A stretch of 64,000 nt of DNA from Gordonia bronchialis DSM 43247 (GTDB taxonomy: Bacteria; Actinomycetota; Actinomycetes; Mycobacteriales; Mycobacteriaceae). The notes below the pieces were generated by a model, which saw nothing but the letters and a program-made list of their open reading frames with translations, searched no databases and was not told the origin of the DNA. Location of the stretch: assembly GCF_000024785.1 (NCBI RefSeq), contig NC_013441.1, positions 1,612,001 through 1,676,000 on the forward strand. The letters are read 5' to 3'. This document shows, piece after piece, positions 19,053-29,494 of this stretch. Each line of letters opens with the position of its first letter. Within the stretch, counting starts at the first letter, position 1. A program made the position numbers and the translations under genes.

Positions 19053-20965
19053 TGACCGTGACCTCCACCGCCCCAGTCACTTCCGCCGGCGGCCGTCGAT
19101 CGCCCCGCCATCAGCTCCTGCGCATCGCCACTGCGGGCAGCGTCGACGACGGCAAGTCGACCCTCATCGGACGAATCCTGCATGACACCGGGAGCCTGCC
19201 CACCGATCACCTCGCCGCGGTCACCAGCGGCGACGGCGATGTCGACCTCGCCGCGCTCTCCGATGGTCTGCGTGCCGAACGCGAACAGGGCATCACCATC
19301 GACGTCGCCTACCGGTTCTTCGCGACCGACACCCGCAGCTACGTGCTCGCCGACACCCCGGGACACGAGCGCTACACCCGCAACATGTTCACCGGTGCGT
19401 CGAACGCCCATGTCGCGATCCTGCTGATCGACGCCCACAACGGTCTGCAGCGCCAGACCCGCCGGCATGCCCGCATCGCCACACTGGTGGGCGTGCCACA
19501 CGTGGTCGCCGCGGTCAACAAGATCGATCTGGTGGACTACTCGCAGGCCCGGTTCGATCAGATCCGGGCCGATCTCGCCGACCTCGCACGCCAGCTGGGA
19601 ATCGACGAGATCGAGGCGATCCCGATTGCCGCCAAACACGGCGACAATGTGGTGCACGGATCGCCCAACACGCCCTGGTATGAGGGTCCGACCCTCCTCG
19701 ATTACCTGGAAAGCGTTGAGCTGGCTGCACCTTCGCCGGTCCGCGAGGAACTGCGCCTGCCCGTGCAGTGGGTGTCGCGGCCCACCGAGAAGCATCGTCG
19801 TACCTATACCGGCCGGCTTGCCGCGGGCACCCTGCGGGTGGGGGACGAGATCACCGTGCTGCCGTCGGGCAGTCGAAGCACCGTGACCGCACTCGACACG
19901 CTCGACGCGCAGCGGGAGGTGGCCGTGGCCCCGCTGTCGGTGTCGGTGCAGCTCGCCGACGACATCGACATCGGCCGGGGTGACGTCATCGTCAGCGGCG
20001 ACGAGGGGGCACACCTGCCGGTGCTCGCGCAGGAGATCGACGCCCACGTCTGCTGGCTGTCCACCACCCCGCTGCGTGCCGGTGACCGGGTTGCCCTCAA
20101 GAACGGCACCTCGACGGTCCGGGCCACCGTGCAGTCCCTCGAACGTCGCCTCGATCCGGACACCCTGATCGAGCATGTGGGTCCGAGTGCGTTGACGCTC
20201 AACGACATCGGCACCATCACGCTGCGTACCTCGTCGGTGATCACGGCCGACCGGTATGCCGAGAACCGCGACACCGGCGCGTTCATCCTCATCGACGAGG
20301 CGGGTAACGACACGGTCGCCGCGGGCACCATCCTGGAGCTCCGTGCCGTGGTGCCCGGCAAGGCGACCCGCAACGACATCAAGTGGCATCCGAGTTCACT
20401 GGCCCGCGCCGAGCGGTGGGCCTACACCGGTCAGCGCGGGGCGACGGTGTGGCTCACCGGACTTCCGGCATCGGGTAAGTCGACGGTGGCGGTGGCGCTC
20501 GAACGAGCGATCGTCGCGCGCGGCCGCGTCGCCTACCTCATCGACGGCGACAACATTCGGCACGGCATCTCCGATGACCTCGGCTTCTCACCCGGCGACC
20601 GGGCCGAGAACATCAGGCGGGTGGGGCATCTCGCGCGCTTGTTCGCCGACGCCGGGGTTATCGCGATCGCCTCGATGGTCTCGCCGCTGCGTTCGGACCG
20701 GGAGATCGCCCGCGAGCTCCACCGCGCGGCCGATCTGGAGTTCATCGAGGTCCACATCTCCACACCGGTCGCCGAGTGCGAACGCCGAGATCCCAAAGGT
20801 CTCTACCAGCGGGCCCGAACCGGCCGGCTCCGTGGCCTGACCGGCGTCGACGCGCCCTATGAGAGTCCGCAGCACCCGGACCTCCGGTTCGACACGACCG
20901 GCGCCGACATCGACGGACTCGCCGCGCTGATCCTCGGGGCGCTGATGGACCGCGGAATCATCTGA
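19052..20965 (+). CDS. cysNC: CysN-CysC fusion: sulfate adenylyltransferase GTPase subunit plus APS kinase
   Basis: The 637-residue protein joins two enzymes. The N-terminal half is an EF-Tu-like GTPase: AGSVDDGKSTLIGRIL (about 29-44), DTPGHERYTRNM and NKIDLVDY. The C-terminal part (from about 465) is APS kinase: Walker A GLPASGKST, DGDNIRHG and FIEVHISTPVAECERRDPKGLY. Together with CysD it converts sulfate to PAPS. The fusion is the NodQ/CysNC form also found in M. tuberculosis. Being directly downstream of stf0, it likely supplies PAPS for trehalose sulfation as well as for sulfite formation. It is convergent with efeB, only 6 nt apart. Confidence 0.96.
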   Translation: MTVTSTAPVTSAGGRRSPRHQLLRIATAGSVDDGKSTLIGRILHDTGSLPTDHLAAVTSGDGDVDLAALSDGLRAEREQGITIDVAYRFFATDTRSYVLADTPGHERYTRNMFTGASNAHVAILLIDAHNGLQRQTRRHARIATLVGVPHVVAAVNKIDLVDYSQARFDQIRADLADLARQLGIDEIEAIPIAAKHGDNVVHGSPNTPWYEGPTLLDYLESVELAAPSPVREELRLPVQWVSRPTEKHRRTYTGRLAAGTLRVGDEITVLPSGSRSTVTALDTLDAQREVAVAPLSVSVQLADDIDIGRGDVIVSGDEGAHLPVLAQEIDAHVCWLSTTPLRAGDRVALKNGTSTVRATVQSLERRLDPDTLIEHVGPSALTLNDIGTITLRTSSVITADRYAENRDTGAFILIDEAGNDTVAAGTILELRAVVPGKATRNDIKWHPSSLARAERWAYTGQRGATVWLTGLPASGKSTVAVALERAIVARGRVAYLIDGDNIRHGISDDLGFSPGDRAENIRRVGHLARLFADAGVIAIASMVSPLRSDREIARELHRAADLEFIEVHISTPVAECERRDPKGLYQRARTGRLRGLTGVDAPYESPQHPDLRFDTTGADIDGLAALILGALMDRGII

Positions 20966-20971
20966 ACGAGT

Positions 20972-22258
20972 TCAACTCTCGAAGAGACGCTGGCCCCACC
21001 ACTCGCCCTCGGCGAGTCCGGGCGGCACCGCGAAGATGGACGAACCGTTGGGAATGAGGTACTCGGTCATCGCATCTCGCCGGGACAGCTCGTGCTGCAT
21101 CGGGATGAACTGGTTTCGCGGATCACGGTTGAACGCGATGAAGAACAAGCCGGCGTCGAGGTGACCGAACCCATCGGAGCCGTCGGTGAAGTTGTAACCG
21201 CGACGCAGGATCTGCACACCGCCCAGATTGTCCGGATGTGCCAGCCGCACATGGGCGGTGCGGGGGATGAGTGGTGCACCGTAGGAGGTGATCTGGAAAT
21301 CGGGGGTGTCGAACTCGCCCTTCTGGCCGAGTGGCGCGCCGGAGGATTTGGCGCGCCCGATGATCTGCTCCTGTTCGAGTAGATTGGCGCGGTCCCACGC
21401 TTCGATGTCCATCCTGATGCGGCGGGCGACGAGGTAGGTGCCTCCGGACATCCATTGCGCCGCAGGTGGATTGTCACCCGTCTCGACCCACACCCACCGG
21501 TTCAGCAGGTCGGTGTCCTCGGCGCGCAGGTTGGCGGTGCCGTCCTTGAAGCCGAACATGTTGCGCGGGGTCTCCTGCGCCTGGGTGGTGGAGGAGGTTC
21601 GTCCGAAGCCGAGCTGCGACCAGCGCACGGCCACCACCCCCAGGCCCAGCCGCGCCAGGTTCCGGATCGCGTGCACCGCCACCTGCGGGTCGTCGGCGCA
21701 GGCCTGCACGCAGATGTCGCCGAACGACCGGTCCGGCTCGATGCGTTCGGCCGCGAACGCCGGAAGGTCCCGCAGGGCAGCGGGTTTGCGGGCGGCCAGG
21801 CCGAAGCGGTCGCCGCGGTCGGGATAGGCGGCCGACGGACCGAAGAGGCCGGGTCCGAAACCGATGGTCAGCGTCAGCTTGGATGGTGAAAGTCCCAGCG
21901 CCTCACCGGTATCCGCGGGCGGCGTGTAGTCACCGAGCCCGACGGCCCCGTCGGGCACGGCCTCCTCCCCGCGGGTCATCCGCTCGGCGGCCGACGTCCA
22001 CCGCTTCAGCATCGCCACCAGGTCGTCGCGCGAGTCGGTGATCACGTCGAAGCTGGCGAAATGCAGCCGGTCCTGGGCGGCGGTGATGATGCCGGCCTGT
22101 CGTTCGCCGCGGAATTCGACGACCTGGTCGTCGGTATCGCCGGTGTCGCCCGCGGAGGCGCGGCCCACCGCCACTCCGCCCGCCGCGGCGACCACCACTC
22201 CGGAACCCGCACCGCCGAGCAGCACACGCCGCGACAAGCGTCGTGGGGATTCGGTCAT
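20972..22258 (-). CDS. efeB: EfeB, Tat-exported Dyp-type heme peroxidase
   Basis: The 428-residue protein begins with a twin-arginine signal (RRLSRRVLLGGAGSG). The DyP family signature GxxDG is present as MFGFKDGTANLR, and the proximal heme His is in RTAHVRLAHPDN. EfeB is the periplasmic peroxidase part of the EfeUOB ferrous-iron system and may help oxidise Fe(II) or release iron from heme. It overlaps efeO by 4 nt (ATGA), so it is the third gene of the operon efeU-efeO-efeB. Confidence 0.95.
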   Translation of the reverse strand: MTESPRRLSRRVLLGGAGSGVVVAAAGGVAVGRASAGDTGDTDDQVVEFRGERQAGIITAAQDRLHFASFDVITDSRDDLVAMLKRWTSAAERMTRGEEAVPDGAVGLGDYTPPADTGEALGLSPSKLTLTIGFGPGLFGPSAAYPDRGDRFGLAARKPAALRDLPAFAAERIEPDRSFGDICVQACADDPQVAVHAIRNLARLGLGVVAVRWSQLGFGRTSSTTQAQETPRNMFGFKDGTANLRAEDTDLLNRWVWVETGDNPPAAQWMSGGTYLVARRIRMDIEAWDRANLLEQEQIIGRAKSSGAPLGQKGEFDTPDFQITSYGAPLIPRTAHVRLAHPDNLGGVQILRRGYNFTDGSDGFGHLDAGLFFIAFNRDPRNQFIPMQHELSRRDAMTEYLIPNGSSIFAVPPGLAEGEWWGQRLFES

Positions 22259-23469
22259 TTCGGCAGGACGAGCCCTGGCACCTGCGACAGTGTTGCCGAC
22301 AGGGCGTCGATCTTGTTCGACAGGTCGCGTCGCTGATCTGCGGTGACCTGCGTGTAGGACACGTAGCCCTCACCCTGCTGGAACTTGTCGATCGCCGTCC
22401 GGACATCGCCGAACTGTGCGGTGATCTTGTCCATCAGGGCTTTGTCCTTCGCGACGATGATCGGCTGCATCGTGGCGATCGCTGTCTCCGAACCGTCGAC
22501 GTTGGCCGCGAAGTCCCACAGGTCGGTGTGCGAGTAGCGATCCTCCTCACCATTCACCTTGGTGGCCGCGACCTCGTCGATGAGTGCCTGCGGACCCTGG
22601 ACGAAAGACCTTGTCTCAAAGGTGAAGTCGGGCTTGTTCACCTCGTCGTGCAGCCGGTTGACGTTGGCGAGCAGCTGATCGGCCACCGCGTCGATGGCGG
22701 CCTTGGTGTCGGTCGCCTTGGCGTTGGCGGCGTCGGCCGGAGCGATCTGTCCTTCGGCGTCGCCGACCTCGTTGGGTTGCGGCGGCCACAGGAAGCGTTC
22801 GATCCGGTGGAACCCGGTGAACGGCTGCGCGCCGTCTTCGGTGTCGTCCCAGCGCATGTCGATTGCCGGGTCGAGGTCGGGGAAGGACTCGGCGACCGGC
22901 TCGATCCGCTCGTAGGGGGTGCGGGTCAGGCCGAACTGCGCGCGCGCCGCGTCGAGATTGTTGGCCTTGACGTTGTCCACAAAGCTCTTGGTCTGCGCCT
23001 GCAGCGTGTTCAGCTGGTTGCGAACGTAGCTCAGATACGCGGCCTTGGCTGCGTTGACATCCGCCGGAACCTCCGTCTTCTCCTTCTTCTCGCCGGTGAC
23101 GTCGATCTCTTTGCGGATGCCGACGCCGACCATGCCCGGTTTGCAGGCCACGGTGTACGTGCCGGGGTCGACGATCTCGACGGTCAGATTGCCCGAGACG
23201 CCGGGGCCGATGTTCTCCACCTCGCCGAGAACACGGTTGTTATTGCCGTACACGTAGAACTCGGTGACCTTGGAACCGTTGTTGGTCACGGTGAAATCGA
23301 CGTCGCCGGTCTCGGCGCTGGTGGAATCGAGATCGCAGGCCGCATCGCTGGAGGTGACCTTGATGGCACCGTCACCGCCGGCCTTGGAGGTGCAGGCGAC
23401 CAGCAGCAATGGTGTGGCCAGCGCGAGGGCACTCGCCGCCACCGTGGTGGTGAGGTGTCGTTTCACCAT
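22255..23469 (-). CDS. efeO: EfeO, iron-uptake lipoprotein with cupredoxin and imelysin-like (M75) domains
   Basis: The 404-residue protein has a lipobox LVAC (Cys 26), so it is membrane-anchored outside. An N-terminal cupredoxin-like domain (about 40-135) is followed by an imelysin/M75 helical domain with the conserved HxxE motif (FHRIERFLWP). EfeO is thought to bind iron and pass it to the EfeU permease. It lies between efeU (10 nt upstream) and efeB (4-nt overlap). Confidence 0.94.
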   Translation of the reverse strand: MVKRHLTTTVAASALALATPLLLVACTSKAGGDGAIKVTSSDAACDLDSTSAETGDVDFTVTNNGSKVTEFYVYGNNNRVLGEVENIGPGVSGNLTVEIVDPGTYTVACKPGMVGVGIRKEIDVTGEKKEKTEVPADVNAAKAAYLSYVRNQLNTLQAQTKSFVDNVKANNLDAARAQFGLTRTPYERIEPVAESFPDLDPAIDMRWDDTEDGAQPFTGFHRIERFLWPPQPNEVGDAEGQIAPADAANAKATDTKAAIDAVADQLLANVNRLHDEVNKPDFTFETRSFVQGPQALIDEVAATKVNGEEDRYSHTDLWDFAANVDGSETAIATMQPIIVAKDKALMDKITAQFGDVRTAIDKFQQGEGYVSYTQVTADQRRDLSNKIDALSATLSQVPGLVLPK

Positions 23470-23479
23470 CTGATTCCTT

Positions 23480-24394
23480 TCAGAGGCCGGCGTCGGGAGT
23501 TGCCGGGGTCGTGGGTGCGGCGTCGGGCGTGCCGCTCGCAGCTGCGGGGCTTCGGCGATTCGCGCGCACGAACAGCGGCAGCACGATCGCGATGTAGAGC
23601 ACCCAGGCGATCACCTGCAGCACGCTGGGTTCGGGCCGGAAGTTGAAGATTCCCGCCAACACCGTTCCGTACCAGGAGGACTGATCGTAATGGGCGGAGA
23701 TGTCGAAGGCGGTGTTGTCCAGACCGGGCAGCCAGCCGACGGTCTGCAGCGCGTGCACCCCGTAGGCGAGGATGCCCGCGGCGACGACGATCAGGAAGAT
23801 CCCGGTGTAGAGGAAGAATCGGTGGAAGTCGAGGCGGATGGCGCCCAGATACAGCAAGACGGTGAGCACCACCGCCACCAGGACACCGAGGAGGAGGCCG
23901 AGCAGGGGCCACCAGCCGCCGGACACACTCTCCGCGTAGCCGACCATCAACAGCGCCGTCTCGAAGCCCTCCCGGCCCACCGCGAGGAACGCGAGACCCA
24001 TCACCGAGACACCGCCGGCCATCAGGGCGCTGGACATGTTGGTCTTGAGGTCCGACGAGATGTGCGCGGACGCCTTGCTCATCCACAGCACCATGAATGT
24101 GACGATGGCCACCGCCACCAGAGACGCAATGCCGGCAATCAGCTCGGCGGCCAGGGGAGTCATCGTCGACGTGCCGAAGTGGATGACCAGGAAGACGATC
24201 ACCACCATGGCCAACGCGGCGGCCACTCCGGCCCAGATCCACTTGAGGGCGTCGCGCCGGTCGGCGCGGGTGACGAAGGCGATCAGGATCATGACCACAA
24301 TGCCCGTTTCGAGGCCTTCGCGAAGGCCGATGAGTCCGCTACCGAACATCTGCGCGAAAACCGAGGGCGCGCCACCCGCAGCGAGAATCTCCAC
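23480..24394 (-). CDS. efeU: EfeU, FTR1-family iron permease
   Basis: The 304-residue protein has seven membrane segments and two REGxE motifs, LIGLREGLETGIVV and VGREGFETALL, the iron-binding signature of the Ftr1/EfeU family. It moves iron across the plasma membrane. It is the first gene of efeUOB. A sequence close to the IdeR/DtxR box lies 33-51 nt upstream of its ATG (24427-24445), indicating repression by iron. The last 40 residues are an Ala/Pro/Thr-rich tail. Confidence 0.95.
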   Translation of the reverse strand: MEILAAGGAPSVFAQMFGSGLIGLREGLETGIVVMILIAFVTRADRRDALKWIWAGVAAALAMVVIVFLVIHFGTSTMTPLAAELIAGIASLVAVAIVTFMVLWMSKASAHISSDLKTNMSSALMAGGVSVMGLAFLAVGREGFETALLMVGYAESVSGGWWPLLGLLLGVLVAVVLTVLLYLGAIRLDFHRFFLYTGIFLIVVAAGILAYGVHALQTVGWLPGLDNTAFDISAHYDQSSWYGTVLAGIFNFRPEPSVLQVIAWVLYIAIVLPLFVRANRRSPAAASGTPDAAPTTPATPDAGL

Positions 24395-24426
24395 CGTGCT
24401 CTTTTCGCCGCGCCCGGTTGGGCGAC

Positions 24427-24445
24427 TGTGGTGAGGCTAACCAGA
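24427..24445 (-). promoter_or_regulatory. candidate IdeR/DtxR iron box for efeUOB
   Basis: The plus-strand sequence TGTGGTGAGGCTAACCAGA matches the mycobacterial IdeR consensus TTAGGTTAGGCTAACCTAA at 14 of 19 positions, including the unbroken core AGGCTAACC. It lies 33 nt upstream of the efeU start, in promoter position. Confidence 0.65.
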
Positions 24446-24594
24446 CGACAGTAGCGCCAGGGGTGGGGAACCGGAAGTGAGGGCCGCGAGTTGTGCAGAT
24501 GATTGGGTCAGAAGTCCCGGTTGTGCCAAGGTGGACGGTCGGCGCGCGTCGTCGTAGGTCAGATGGGCGCGAATCAGGTGAGGGCGAGTCAGGA

Positions 24595-25362
24595 GTGACG
24601 GTAGTGGGAGTGCGTAGCCGGGGATGGCGGCGTCGTGCCGGGGTGACCGGCCTGGCGGCGGTCGCGATGTCGGTGGTCGTGAGTGGCTGCGTCGACCTGC
24701 CCTCGTTCGACCGGCCGGACATCCCCGACGGCATTCCGCCCGGCGCGGGGACCCCGCAGCCCTACATCGACATCAACGCACCGGGCCGCACCGCCGAGCT
24801 CATGCGGGGCTGGGCGACGCCGATCGCGAAGTCCACGGGCATCCCGCTGGTGGCGCTCGAGGCGTACGGCAATGCCGCGGAGATCCAGCGGCAGCAGCAT
24901 CCCGAATGCGGTCTGGCCTGGACCACTCTCGCGGGTATCGCGGGGGTGGAGAGCAAACACGGAACCCACCACGGCACGCGGCTCGCCGCCAACGGCGACA
25001 CCTCACCGCCGATCCGGGGGGTGTCGCTCGACGGCACCCGCGGGAACATGAGGATCCACGACACCGATGGCGGTGCGCTCGACGGCGACTCCACCCACGA
25101 CCGGGCGATGGGGCCGTTTCAGTTCATCCCGGAGACATGGACGCGCTACGGCGTCGATGCCAACGGGGACGGCAAGGCCGACCCGGACAACATCGACGAC
25201 GCCGCCCTCTCCGCGGCGCGCTACCTGTGTGTCTCCTCCGGCGGCGACATGACCACACCGAACGGGTGGGAGAAGGCCGTCAAGGTCTACAACAACTCGA
25301 TGGCCTATGTGCTCGACGTCCGCGATCACGCGAATGCGTACTCGGTCAACGTCCGGTACTGA
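24595..25362 (+). CDS. lpqU: LpqU-like lytic murein transglycosylase lipoprotein
   Basis: The 255-residue protein has a lipoprotein signal ending VVSGC and a lytic transglycosylase domain: GLAWTTLAGIAGVESKHG holds the catalytic Glu (VESKHG), followed by DRAMGPFQFIPETW and VYNNSMAYV. It cleaves peptidoglycan glycan strands to 1,6-anhydromuramoyl ends. The position just before eno matches M. tuberculosis lpqU (Rv1022, Rv1023 eno). The start is GTG 24595 (AGGA close upstream); GTG 24604 is an alternative. It is divergent from efeU, so the 200-bp gap holds promoters for both. Confidence 0.88.
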   Translation: MTVVGVRSRGWRRRAGVTGLAAVAMSVVVSGCVDLPSFDRPDIPDGIPPGAGTPQPYIDINAPGRTAELMRGWATPIAKSTGIPLVALEAYGNAAEIQRQQHPECGLAWTTLAGIAGVESKHGTHHGTRLAANGDTSPPIRGVSLDGTRGNMRIHDTDGGALDGDSTHDRAMGPFQFIPETWTRYGVDANGDGKADPDNIDDAALSAARYLCVSSGGDMTTPNGWEKAVKVYNNSMAYVLDVRDHANAYSVNVRY

Positions 25363-25413
25363 CCGGCATCCGGCGGCCCCTGCCCTTACCGCATCCTGCG
25401 GGACGGCAACGAT

Positions 25414-26763
<1,350 letters not shown>

Positions 26764-26776
26764 TTAGCTGGAGTCC

Positions 26777-27430
26777 ATGGCAACCGATGGGCATCGTGCT
26801 GGGCGCCGCCGGGTCCGTGACCCGCGCGGCGACTCACGCTCGGCTGAGCGTGCCCGTCGGACCCCGCGTCGTTCGCGGACAGCTCGTACCGCCTCGCCGG
26901 CCCCGCTCATCGATACCGCCGTCGACGAGACCGGGGAGCAGTTCTTCGACGAGGTCCCTGCCGAGAAGAGCCCGACGCCTCGGCCCGTGGCCGGCGCGTC
27001 GCGCACCCGCGGTGCACGCCGGCGGCCACGCTCGGCGGCGATGCTCTCCCGGGTCGGGAAGATCGACGCCAAGCGGGCCGTCGTCCTGGCGCTCGTGATC
27101 AGCGTCGTGGCCTTGACCCTGGCGATGCCGATGCGGACCTACTTCTCGCAGCGTGCCGAGTTGCGTGCACTCACCGCGTCCAACGTGGAGAAGCAACGTG
27201 AACTCGCCGACTATCGGCAGAAGGTCAACGAGCAGGACGACCCCGCCTACATCGAGGCCAAGGCCCGATCCGAGCTGTTGTTCGTCCGGCCCGGTGAGAC
27301 GCCGCTGGTGATGATGTACCCGGGTGAACAAGAGCGTCGCGAAGCAGCCGAAGCTGCCGAAAAGCGCGCTCGCGCACCGTGGTACAGCCGATTGCTGGAT
27401 TCGGTGGCAACCCCGCCCGGAGTCCGGTGA
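26777..27430 (+). CDS. ftsB: FtsB/DivIC-family septum protein
   Basis: The 217-residue protein has a long, basic, disordered N terminus (about 1-95), one membrane segment (about 101-120, VVLALVISVVALTLAM) and a coiled coil facing outward (FSQRAELRALTASNVEKQRE), followed by the conserved DDPAYIEAKARSELLFVRPGE. This matches Rv1024 of M. tuberculosis. FtsB joins FtsQ and FtsL in the division complex. The ATG is 13 nt after eno; the stop overlaps the DUF501 start (GTGA). Confidence 0.93.
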   Translation: MATDGHRAGRRRVRDPRGDSRSAERARRTPRRSRTARTASPAPLIDTAVDETGEQFFDEVPAEKSPTPRPVAGASRTRGARRRPRSAAMLSRVGKIDAKRAVVLALVISVVALTLAMPMRTYFSQRAELRALTASNVEKQRELADYRQKVNEQDDPAYIEAKARSELLFVRPGETPLVMMYPGEQERREAAEAAEKRARAPWYSRLLDSVATPPGVR

Positions 27431-27942
27431 GCGTTTCCGACGAGGACCTCGAGACCGTCGCGCGGCAGTTGGGCCGCACGCCGCGCGGCGTGATCGAGGT
27501 GAGTTACCGGACGCCCGACGGCGCCCCCGCGGTGGTCAAGACCGCGCCGCGGCTACCCGACGGCACACCGTTTCCGACGCTGTTCTATCTCACCGATCCA
27601 CGACTGACGGCCGAGGCCAGCCGGCAGGAATCGGCCGGGGTGATGAAGACCATGACCGCACGTCTGGCCGAGGATGCCGAACTGGCCGCGGCCTACCGGC
27701 GGGCACACGAGAGCTACCTCGCCGAACGTGACGCCATCGAATCACTCGGCACGGATTTCACCGGGGGCGGCATGCCGGACCGGGTGAAGTGCCTGCATGT
27801 GCTGATGGCGCATGCACTCGCCAAGGGGCCCGGCGTCAACCCGCTGGGCGACGAGGCGGTCGCGCTGGCCGCCGACAACGGGCTGCGCGGCACGGCCATC
27901 CCCGCCGACTGGCCCGCCGCTGCGGAACCGGACGAATCATGA
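27427..27942 (+). CDS. DUF501-family protein
   Basis: The 171-residue cytoplasmic protein corresponds to Rv1025, the conserved gene between ftsB and ppx. Conserved segments include FPTLFYLTDPRL, ESAGVMKTM and a Cys/His-containing PDRVKCLHVLMAHALAKG. The function is unknown. The start GTG 27427 overlaps the ftsB stop and its own stop overlaps the ppx start (ATGA), so the three genes are translationally coupled. Confidence 0.92.
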   Translation: MSVSDEDLETVARQLGRTPRGVIEVSYRTPDGAPAVVKTAPRLPDGTPFPTLFYLTDPRLTAEASRQESAGVMKTMTARLAEDAELAAAYRRAHESYLAERDAIESLGTDFTGGGMPDRVKCLHVLMAHALAKGPGVNPLGDEAVALAADNGLRGTAIPADWPAAAEPDES

Positions 27943-28919
27943 GCGTCGTCGCCGCCGTGGACTGCGGCACCAACTCGATCCGGTTGCTCGTCGCGCGGGC
28001 GGATGGCGCCGGTCGCCTGGTGGACCTGCACCGGGAGATGCGTGTCGTGCGGCTCGGGCAGGGCGTCGATGCGACCGGCCGGTTCGCCGACGAGGCCATC
28101 GAACGGACACGTATCGCGCTCGCCGACTACGTCGACATCATGGAGACACTGGGCACCGAGCGAGTGCGGATGGTCGCCACCTCGGCCACCCGCGACGCCA
28201 CCAATCGGGACTCGTTCTTCGGTATGACCGCCGAACTCCTCGGCTGTGTGGTGCCCGGCGCCATCGCCGAGGTGATCACCGGCGACGAGGAGGCGCGGCT
28301 CTCTTTCCTGGGGGCGGTGGGTGAGTTGGATTCGGCGCGAGGGCCTTTCGTCGTCACCGACCTCGGCGGCGGTTCCACCGAGATGGTGGTCGGCGACGCG
28401 GACGGCGTGCGTGCGGCCTATTCGGCCGACATCGGCTGCGTGCGCCTGACCGAGCGCTGCCTGCCGTCGGACCCGCCGACCGCCGATGAGGTCGAGGCGG
28501 CGCGGGCCTTCGCGGCGCAGAGGCTCGACGAGGCGTTCGAGCGAGTGCCGATCGAGGGCGCGCGCACCTGGGTGGGTGTGGCCGGCACGATGACCACACT
28601 CTCCGCGGTCGGTGCCGGGCTCGCCGACTACGACCCCGAGGTGATTCACCTGTCCCGCATCTCGCTGTCCGACCTCGATGACGTGTGCCGACGTCTCGTC
28701 GGCATGACCCGGGCTGACCGCGCGGCCCTGGGCCCCATGCATCCCGGCCGCGTCGACGTCATCGGCGGCGGCGCGCTGGTGACGATGGAACTCGCACGCC
28801 GGCTCACCGAACGCACTGCGATCACCGAACTCGTGGTGAGCGAGCACGACATCCTCGACGGCATCGCGCTGGGGCTGCTGGACTCGCCCACTGCCGGGGC
28901 TCAGGCGGAGACCGACTGA
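27939..28919 (+). CDS. ppx: Ppx/GppA-family exopolyphosphatase
   Basis: The 326-residue protein has the actin-like ATPase-fold phosphate motifs of the Ppx/GppA family: AAVDCGTNSIRLLVA at the N terminus and VTDLGGGSTEMVVGD in the middle, plus VGVAGTMTTLSA. It corresponds to Rv1026 (Ppx2, 319 aa) by position and length. Family members remove terminal phosphate from polyphosphate or hydrolyse pppGpp. Its 3' end overlaps the convergent DUF4395 gene by 19 nt. Confidence 0.94.
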   Translation: MSVVAAVDCGTNSIRLLVARADGAGRLVDLHREMRVVRLGQGVDATGRFADEAIERTRIALADYVDIMETLGTERVRMVATSATRDATNRDSFFGMTAELLGCVVPGAIAEVITGDEEARLSFLGAVGELDSARGPFVVTDLGGGSTEMVVGDADGVRAAYSADIGCVRLTERCLPSDPPTADEVEAARAFAAQRLDEAFERVPIEGARTWVGVAGTMTTLSAVGAGLADYDPEVIHLSRISLSDLDDVCRRLVGMTRADRAALGPMHPGRVDVIGGGALVTMELARRLTERTAITELVVSEHDILDGIALGLLDSPTAGAQAETD

Positions 28920-29401
28920 CGCAGGCTGATGTTGTTGCACGCCTCGCAGACGGTGTCGGGGATGACACCGCGACGTTGCAGGAATCCGAAGGCGACGCAG
29001 CCGAGGCAGAGGCCGAAAACGAACTCGAGGGTGGCGGCGGCGATCAGCAGGCCGACGACGATCTGGGCGGCCAGGCCGAAGCCGAGCAGACTCAGCACGA
29101 GCGCAGAGGCGCTGAACACGAGACCGATGGTCTGCGCGAAGCGCTTGGGTGGCCCGGGGACGAGTTTGGTCTTGCGCCAGATCTTGGGTGCGATGAGCCG
29201 CACGGACAGCTGCCCGAACGGCGAGAACCGCGGCCCGGCCATCACGCGGAGCGCGAAACCGATCGCGAGGATGCCGTACAGCCACGGCTGGTCGATGAAC
29301 ACCGCCACGACCGCGAGTACGACGACGAGCCCGGCTGTCGAGCGGGCCGCGTAGTCGTTGACCGGATTGGGAAAGGTGAACATTGACCGCACCGACACCA
29401 T
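28901..29401 (-). CDS. DUF4395-family membrane protein
   Basis: The 166-residue protein has two pairs of membrane segments and the DUF4395 pattern: NPVNDYAARSTAGL at the start, FALRVMAGPRFSPFGQL and, near the C terminus, conserved cysteines in EFVFGLCLGC and TVCEAC. Members often lie near rhodanese or thioredoxin genes and are suspected in sulfur or redox work, but no activity is proven. AGGAGG precedes the ATG at 29401. It overlaps the 3' end of ppx on the opposite strand. Confidence 0.82.
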   Translation of the reverse strand: MVSVRSMFTFPNPVNDYAARSTAGLVVVLAVVAVFIDQPWLYGILAIGFALRVMAGPRFSPFGQLSVRLIAPKIWRKTKLVPGPPKRFAQTIGLVFSASALVLSLLGFGLAAQIVVGLLIAAATLEFVFGLCLGCVAFGFLQRRGVIPDTVCEACNNISLRQSVSA

Positions 29402-29494
29402 CGACCTCCTGGCAGGACTACAAACACGACCAAGCTACGGGCCGCCGGCAATCATGGCAACGGTTGCGCGCACCGGGATTTCTCGAGCTCCTGC

